Shown here piece after piece: positions 5,268 to 8,568 of a DNA stretch of 8,568 nt; positions within the stretch are counted from its first letter, which is position 1, and every line of letters starts with the position of its first letter. The notes under the pieces are model-generated. The model searched no databases and was not told the origin of the DNA. It worked only from the letters and a program-made list of their open reading frames with translations. The stretch is taken from positions 1 to 8,568 of the forward strand of contig JACCUO010000327.1 of NCBI GenBank assembly GCA_013811765.1. Direction: 5' to 3'. Position numbers and translations under genes: made by a program. This DNA comes from Thermoleophilaceae bacterium (GTDB taxonomy: Bacteria > Actinomycetota > Thermoleophilia > Solirubrobacterales > Thermoleophilaceae).

Positions 5268-5273
5268 TAGGTT
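5264..5273. promoter_or_regulatory. Overlapping divergent -10-like boxes (Rrf2 gene leftward, VanZ-like gene rightward)
   Basis: On the minus strand TAGACT (5269-5264) is 7 nt before the Rrf2 TTG. On the plus strand TAGGTT (5268-5273) is 6 nt before the second ATG of the VanZ-like gene (5280). Both match TANNNT and both would give transcripts starting at or beside the start codon, agreeing with the lack of ribosome sites on either side. They share 2 bp, so the two promoters should compete. The -35 regions are not convincing. Confidence 0.35.
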
Positions 5274-5663
5274 ATGCAGATGCGCAAACTCGTACGCGAG
5301 GTCCTCCCGTGGCTGCCACCGGTGGCCCTGATGGTGCTGATCTTCGTGCTGTCGTCGATGCCGGCAGGCGACGAGGACCACGGGCCCCTGTACGTCCTGT
5401 CGCGCAAGATGGCCCACTTCGGCGAGTACTTCGCGCTGCTGGCCCTCTGGTGGCAGGCTCTGGCCACCAAGGTTCCCGAACGGCGAGCTCTCGCGATCGC
5501 GCTGGCGATCGCCATCCTCTACGCGATCAGCGACGAGCTCCACCAGACCTTCGTCTCCGGACGCGCGGGGCGCCCGTTGGACGTGGGGATCGATACTGCG
5601 GGCGCCCTCACCGCCGCCTTGCTGATCTCCCGCGTCCGGCTCCGGCGAAAGGCGTGCGCATGA
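5274..5663 (+). CDS. VanZ-like integral membrane protein
   Basis: A 129-residue membrane protein of the VanZ-like family. The prototype VanZ gives low-level teicoplanin resistance by an unclear mechanism, and most relatives are uncharacterised. About four transmembrane segments are visible: 13-28, 46-62, 71-87 and 105-120. Family motifs are LSSMPA (26-31), RKMAHFGEYFALLALWW (44-60), ISDELHQTFVSGR (85-97) and DVGIDTAGAL (103-112). The end is short and basic (RVRLRRKACA). The start is ATG 5274 or ATG 5280; neither has a ribosome site, and the -10-like box TAGGTT suits a leaderless start at 5280. The stop overlaps the kinase start as ATGA, so the two are co-transcribed and probably translationally coupled. 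Family call is strong; a role in glycopeptide resistance should not be assumed. Confidence 0.88.
   Translation: MQMRKLVREVLPWLPPVALMVLIFVLSSMPAGDEDHGPLYVLSRKMAHFGEYFALLALWWQALATKVPERRALAIALAIAILYAISDELHQTFVSGRAGRPLDVGIDTAGALTAALLISRVRLRRKACA
5647..5652 (+). promoter_or_regulatory. Ribosome binding site inside the VanZ-like gene, for the histidine kinase
   Basis: GAAAGG lies 7 nt before the ATG at 5660, within the last codons of the VanZ-like gene. With the ATGA overlap it fixes the kinase start at 5660 rather than at any further-upstream in-frame codon. Confidence 0.6.
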
Positions 5664-6883
5664 GCGCGATGGGTCCGATGCAACGGGTGCCGACCGAGTC
5701 GTGGCGACCGGTGGTGGTGTTCGCCCAGGTGAGGCTCGCGCTGGCACTGACCACAGCGCTCGTCGCGGTCATCCTCGGGCTCCCCTACGGAGGACGCGTG
5801 GCCGCGGTTGTCGGCTGCGTGACTCTGCCCTGGAGCCTGCTGATCCTTTTTCTCGCCCGCAGCCACCGCGACGCGGCGCTCAACCCCCTGATCGCGGTGG
5901 GCGACCTGGCGATGCTCGCAATCATCGGGCTGATCGTGCCGGAGACCTACGGGCCGGTGAGGTTCCTGGCGCTCGCCCTGCTCGCGGTCCACGCTCACTT
6001 CCAGGGCGAACGGATCGGGATCGCGGTGTCCCTGTTTGGCGTCGGGGCCCTCGTGGCACCGGGCGTGCTCTCGAACGGCGACGCGCCCGTGGAGGGGGAG
6101 CGCCTCGCGTTCTACGAGACGACCTTTGCCGCCTCCGCGCTGATGACCGTGGTCCTCATCGGGCGCTTCCGCTCGGAGGAGTCGGCCTCGCGCCTACGCG
6201 CCCGCGAGCTCAGCCGGCGCACGATGAAAAACGAGAACGAGATCCGTCGCAAGCTCTCGGAGGCGCTCCACGACGGCCCCGTCCAGGAGCTGATCGCCCT
6301 GGACATGACCCTCGCAGCCACCCGGTCAGCAGCCGAGCAGGGCGACAAGCAGCGCGCGGCCGAGCTTCTCGACGAAGCCAGTGACGTGACCCGGCGCAAC
6401 ATCCGTGCACTGCGGGACGAGATGCTCGACCTCGGCCCCTACGCATACAAGGAGATCTCCTTCGAGGCGGCGGTCGAGCGGTGCTTGCCCGTGTGGGAGC
6501 GCCGCTTCCAGCTTTCCACCGAGGTCGCCATCGAACCTCTCGAGCTACCGTCGGAGCTGGAGGGCGAGCTCTTCCGCATCACTCAGGAGGCCGTGACGAA
6601 CGCCGGCCGCCACGGCAGGGCGGACACGGTCCGAGTCTCCCTCACCGGCGGAGACCGCGGGATCGAGTTGATCGTGGCGGACGACGGGAAGGGCTTCGGA
6701 GATGTCGATCCGCTGGGGGCCACCGAAGCCGGGCACATTGGCCTCGCGAGTATCCGCGAGCGCGCAAATCTCATGGGCGGCACGCTTCAGATCGAGAGCA
6801 CGGATGCGGGCAGCGAGGTGCGGGTGAGGGCTCCTGACCCGCGGCGGGGCCGGTTCGGGCCCAAGCAGCGACCGTCCCGCTGA
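5660..6883 (+). CDS. Membrane sensor histidine kinase, DesK/NarL type (HisKA_3 + HATPase_c)
   Basis: A 407-residue two-component sensor kinase. The N-terminal half is a membrane sensor with about six hydrophobic segments (near 20-41, 47-66, 76-94, 98-112, 118-137, 150-169) and almost no extracytoplasmic domain, so it may sense within the membrane or through a partner. A charged linker (170-195) leads to the HisKA_3 dimerisation motif EALHDGPVQELIALDM, with the phosphorylated His204. The ATPase domain has the N box ITQEAVTNAGRHG (307-319), the D box VADDGKGF (339-346) and the G box GHIGLASIRERANLMGG (358-374). The start at ATG 5660 overlaps the VanZ-like stop as ATGA. No receiver-domain regulator is adjacent, so its partner is elsewhere or unusual. 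It ends 8 bp from the convergent HDOD-LuxR gene. Confidence 0.93.
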   Translation: MSAMGPMQRVPTESWRPVVVFAQVRLALALTTALVAVILGLPYGGRVAAVVGCVTLPWSLLILFLARSHRDAALNPLIAVGDLAMLAIIGLIVPETYGPVRFLALALLAVHAHFQGERIGIAVSLFGVGALVAPGVLSNGDAPVEGERLAFYETTFAASALMTVVLIGRFRSEESASRLRARELSRRTMKNENEIRRKLSEALHDGPVQELIALDMTLAATRSAAEQGDKQRAAELLDEASDVTRRNIRALRDEMLDLGPYAYKEISFEAAVERCLPVWERRFQLSTEVAIEPLELPSELEGELFRITQEAVTNAGRHGRADTVRVSLTGGDRGIELIVADDGKGFGDVDPLGATEAGHIGLASIRERANLMGGTLQIESTDAGSEVRVRAPDPRRGRFGPKQRPSR

Positions 6884-6891
6884 AGAGGCCG

Positions 6892-7965
6892 CTAGATCCA
6901 GCCGCGGTCGGTCGAGATCAGGACGGCCTGCGCACGGTCCTGAGCCCCGAGCTTCGCGTACGTGTTGTGCAAGTGGGTTCGTATGGTGCTTGTGGACAGC
7001 TCGAGCTCCTGGGCGATCTGCTTGTAGACCTTGCCCTGGGCCAGCTTTCTCAGGACGTCCAGCTCCCGCCCGGACAACGGGCACGGGTCCACGTTGCGCT
7101 TGCCGTTGCCGGCGTAGGGCAGCTCATACATCAGGGACCTCAAGGCCTCGGGGGCGAGCTCGAGCGTCCGTGCGGTGCGCAGCAACTGCTTGGGATCCAC
7201 AGTCTGGCTGTGCCCGTAGTGGGCGAGCATGTCCGCCAGGCGCACCATCGCCGCCTGGCCGGTGGCGTCATCGGAGTGGTGACGCTCGATCGCGCTCGCG
7301 AGGCTGTTTGGCATTCCCCAGCGGCGTGCCAGGACGCCGCCCACCAGCGCGTGGTCCACGCCGAGCTCGCGGCGCTCCCGGTGCACCCGCTCCTCGGGAT
7401 TGCGCGCCTGCCCGTGGATCTCGCCGGGGTAGGACTTGTAGGCATGCATGAGCACGAGCTTGCCGATGTCGTGGAGCAACGCGGAGGTCAGCAGCTCGTC
7501 GCGCTGCGGGTAGTCGATCTCACGCGCGAGACGGTCGGCGGCGGCCTGGGTGGCCACCGCATGCAGGCGAAAGCGTTCCGGCGCCACGTCCCACGCCGGA
7601 GTGCGCTCGAAGAAGTCGAAGACCTCGGCGCGGCTGGCGAGCTGTTCTATGCCCTCGGGCGTGAGGATCTCCACGGCGTCGGGGACACTTGCCACCTTGC
7701 CCCTCTTCTTGGAGGCCATGCCGTTGGCCATCCGCAGGACCATGGTGACCAGCGCCACATCGGACTCCACCGCGGCCACGACCTCACCGGTCGAGGTGCG
7801 GTCCTCGCGCACTATTCGAAGCACGCGGTTGCGCGACTCCGACAGTGCCGGAAAGGCCTCGAGCGCCTCGAAGGCGGCCGTCAGGCGGCGGCCGTGCCCC
7901 TCGGCAGGGCGGTCCCCGCGGGCGGCGGCTGATGCCGGAGTTCTTCTGGTGATGGCAGCTTCCAT
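6892..7965 (-). CDS. HDOD-domain protein fused to a C-terminal LuxR-type helix-turn-helix
   Basis: 357 residues from ATG 7965. After a basic, poorly ordered N terminus (1-30), an HDOD domain spans about 33-250: AFPALSESR, the AAVESDVALVTMVLRMAN helix (64-81), then the HD part. The HD-superfamily metal ligands appear complete: His135, His165-Asp166 (LLHDIGKL), His205 (GVDHALVGG), His229/230 (ERHHS) and Asp245 (RLADMLAH). A LuxR/GerE DNA-binding domain follows at 294-357: PLSGRELDVLRKLAQGKVYK, then STSTIRTHLHNTYAKLG. It is probably a transcriptional regulator with HDOD as sensory or scaffold domain; hydrolase activity is possible but unproven. An upstream TTG at 8025 would add 20 residues, but that stretch looks non-coding and overlaps a candidate promoter, so I chose ATG 7965 although it lacks a ribosome site. 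Downstream of gltX on the same strand (84-bp gap). Confidence 0.9.
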   Translation of the reverse strand: MEAAITRRTPASAAARGDRPAEGHGRRLTAAFEALEAFPALSESRNRVLRIVREDRTSTGEVVAAVESDVALVTMVLRMANGMASKKRGKVASVPDAVEILTPEGIEQLASRAEVFDFFERTPAWDVAPERFRLHAVATQAAADRLAREIDYPQRDELLTSALLHDIGKLVLMHAYKSYPGEIHGQARNPEERVHRERRELGVDHALVGGVLARRWGMPNSLASAIERHHSDDATGQAAMVRLADMLAHYGHSQTVDPKQLLRTARTLELAPEALRSLMYELPYAGNGKRNVDPCPLSGRELDVLRKLAQGKVYKQIAQELELSTSTIRTHLHNTYAKLGAQDRAQAVLISTDRGWI

Positions 7966-8006
7966 TTGGTCAGGTATCCGGCGAGCGCTTCGTCCCCTCC
8001 GGGCAT

Positions 8007-8032
8007 CTATCGGCACCCTGGACAAAACGTTG
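8007..8032 (-). promoter_or_regulatory. Candidate sigma-28 (FliA/WhiG/SigD-class) promoter upstream of the HDOD-LuxR gene
   Basis: On the minus strand CAACGTTT (8032-8025) is followed after 10 nt by GCCGATAG (8014-8007). The sigma-28 class recognises TAAA(GTTT) about 14-16 nt before GCCGATAA. The -10 element here matches 7 of 8 positions and the 8-nt upstream element 6 of 8, with 14 nt between CAAC and GCCG. Transcription would start near 8000, leaving a leader of about 35 nt before ATG 7965. The imperfect -35 (CAAC for TAAA) keeps this tentative. Confidence 0.3.
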
Positions 8033-8049
8033 AGCAGATGATGGAGGAC

Positions 8050-8568
8050 TCAGGGTCCGTCCAGGAGCCGGCCGAGTGCCTCATCGATGCGCACCAGGGT
8101 CTCCTCCCTGCCCAGAGCCACGACGGATTCGAAGATCCCGGGTGACACGGTCCCGCCCGTAATCGCCACGCGCAGCGGCTGAAACACGTCCCTGGGCTTC
8201 ACCCCGAACCGGTCCGCCAGCGGTCGCAGCGCGGCCTCCACGTTGCGCTCGTCGAAGGGCTCGACCTTTGCCAGCGCCCGGCGCACTGCGCTCAGCCGCT
8301 GGGTCGCACCGTCCTTCATCACCTTCGCCCATGCCTTCTCCTGAACGGGCTGACGCTCGATCAGGAATCCGGCAAGGGGCCAGAAGTCCGCCAGGGTCTG
8401 CATCTTCTCCTGGGCCACCGTGGCGGCCTCGATCAGACCTCCGCGGCCCGTCAGGCGCTCCAGGCGCGCGGCCAGCTCGTCGGGTGACAGCTCGCGTAGG
8501 TAGCGCCCGTTCATCCAGCGAAGCTTCTGCTCGTCGAACACCGCCGGCGACTTCGACACCCGCTCGAG
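8050..8568 (-). CDS. gltX: Glutamyl-tRNA synthetase, C-terminal part (runs off the window)
   Basis: The last 172 residues of a class I aminoacyl-tRNA synthetase that charges tRNA-Glu (non-discriminating versions also charge tRNA-Gln). The gene enters from beyond the right edge and ends with TGA at 8050-8052. The visible start LERVSKSPAVFDEQKL followed by RWMNGRYLREL is the typical GltX segment after the catalytic domain. The rest is the helical anticodon-binding region, with AVTGGTVSPGIF-like residues (seen as AITGGTVSPGIF) and a VALGREETLVRIDEAL end, as in bacterial GltX. The HIGH and KMSKS-equivalent motifs lie outside the window. The GTG at 8557-8559 is an internal valine codon, not a start. 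It is the upstream neighbour of the HDOD-LuxR gene. Confidence 0.93.
   Translation of the reverse strand, partial: LERVSKSPAVFDEQKLRWMNGRYLRELSPDELAARLERLTGRGGLIEAATVAQEKMQTLADFWPLAGFLIERQPVQEKAWAKVMKDGATQRLSAVRRALAKVEPFDERNVEAALRPLADRFGVKPRDVFQPLRVAITGGTVSPGIFESVVALGREETLVRIDEALGRLLDGP

Noticed and set aside
6884..6891. A terminator between the convergent kinase and HDOD-LuxR genes
   Set aside because: The gap is 8 bp. No stable hairpin or T-run is visible there or in the flanking coding ends.
6967..7932. A 321-codon open frame on the plus strand across the HDOD-LuxR gene
   Set aside because: Antisense shadow of a well-supported gene; the translation has no recognisable domain.
1..8568. 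Mobile element, CRISPR array, tRNA or rRNA genes
   Set aside because: No transposase or integrase coding, no repeat-spacer pattern and no tRNA-like cloverleaf were recognised on either strand by eye. A tRNA scan would settle the last point.

Overview
The window is GC-rich (strong G/C third-position bias), tightly packed and mostly coding. It has no rRNA, tRNA, CRISPR array or recognisable mobile element. The families present fit a high-GC Gram-positive bacterium: a PcrA-type helicase, a short-form serine acetyltransferase, a leucine/valine dehydrogenase, a DesK/NarL-type kinase, an HDOD-LuxR regulator and frequent likely leaderless starts. I would guess a deep-branching actinobacterium of the Thermoleophilia/Solirubrobacterales kind. 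That is inference from overall style; the sequence holds no taxonomic marker.

Layout, left to right. (1) 1-242, minus: the first 80 residues of a UvrD/PcrA helicase. It is divergent from (2) 379-1281, plus: a DUF2419 queuosine-salvage glycosylase (Qng1 type), probably leaderless, with a perfect inverted repeat over its -10 region. (3) 4142-1324, minus: a compact operon of a branched-chain amino-acid dehydrogenase, cysteine synthase (cysK) and serine O-acetyltransferase (cysE), in that order. (4) 4230-4424, plus: a small unrecognised ORF. (5) 4725-4495, minus: a 76-residue, extremely acidic, probably disordered protein with a very strong Shine-Dalgarno sequence and a foldable leader. (6) 5256-4855, minus: a cysteine-free Rrf2 regulator resembling the cysteine-metabolism repressor CymR. 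(7) 5274-5663 and 5660-6883, plus: a VanZ-like membrane protein translationally coupled to a sensor histidine kinase. These diverge from the Rrf2 gene across only 17 bp, which contain a perfect 10-bp palindrome. (8) 7965-6892, minus: an HDOD domain fused to a LuxR-type helix-turn-helix, converging on the kinase gene. (9) 8568-8050, minus: the 3' end of glutamyl-tRNA synthetase (gltX).

How the genes may work together. CysE makes O-acetylserine and CysK converts it to cysteine, while the dehydrogenase links branched-chain amino acids to 2-oxo acids, so the middle of the window is an amino-acid operon. The nearby CymR-like regulator is an obvious candidate to control it, because in Firmicutes CymR works in complex with CysK. 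The right half is signalling: a membrane kinase with no adjacent receiver-domain regulator, beside a protein carrying the LuxR output domain expected of such a regulator but with HDOD in place of the receiver. The most worthwhile leads are the Rrf2/CysK/CysE association, the HDOD-LuxR protein with its candidate sigma-28-like promoter, the palindromic divergent Rrf2/VanZ promoter, the bacterial queuosine-salvage gene, and the acidic small protein.
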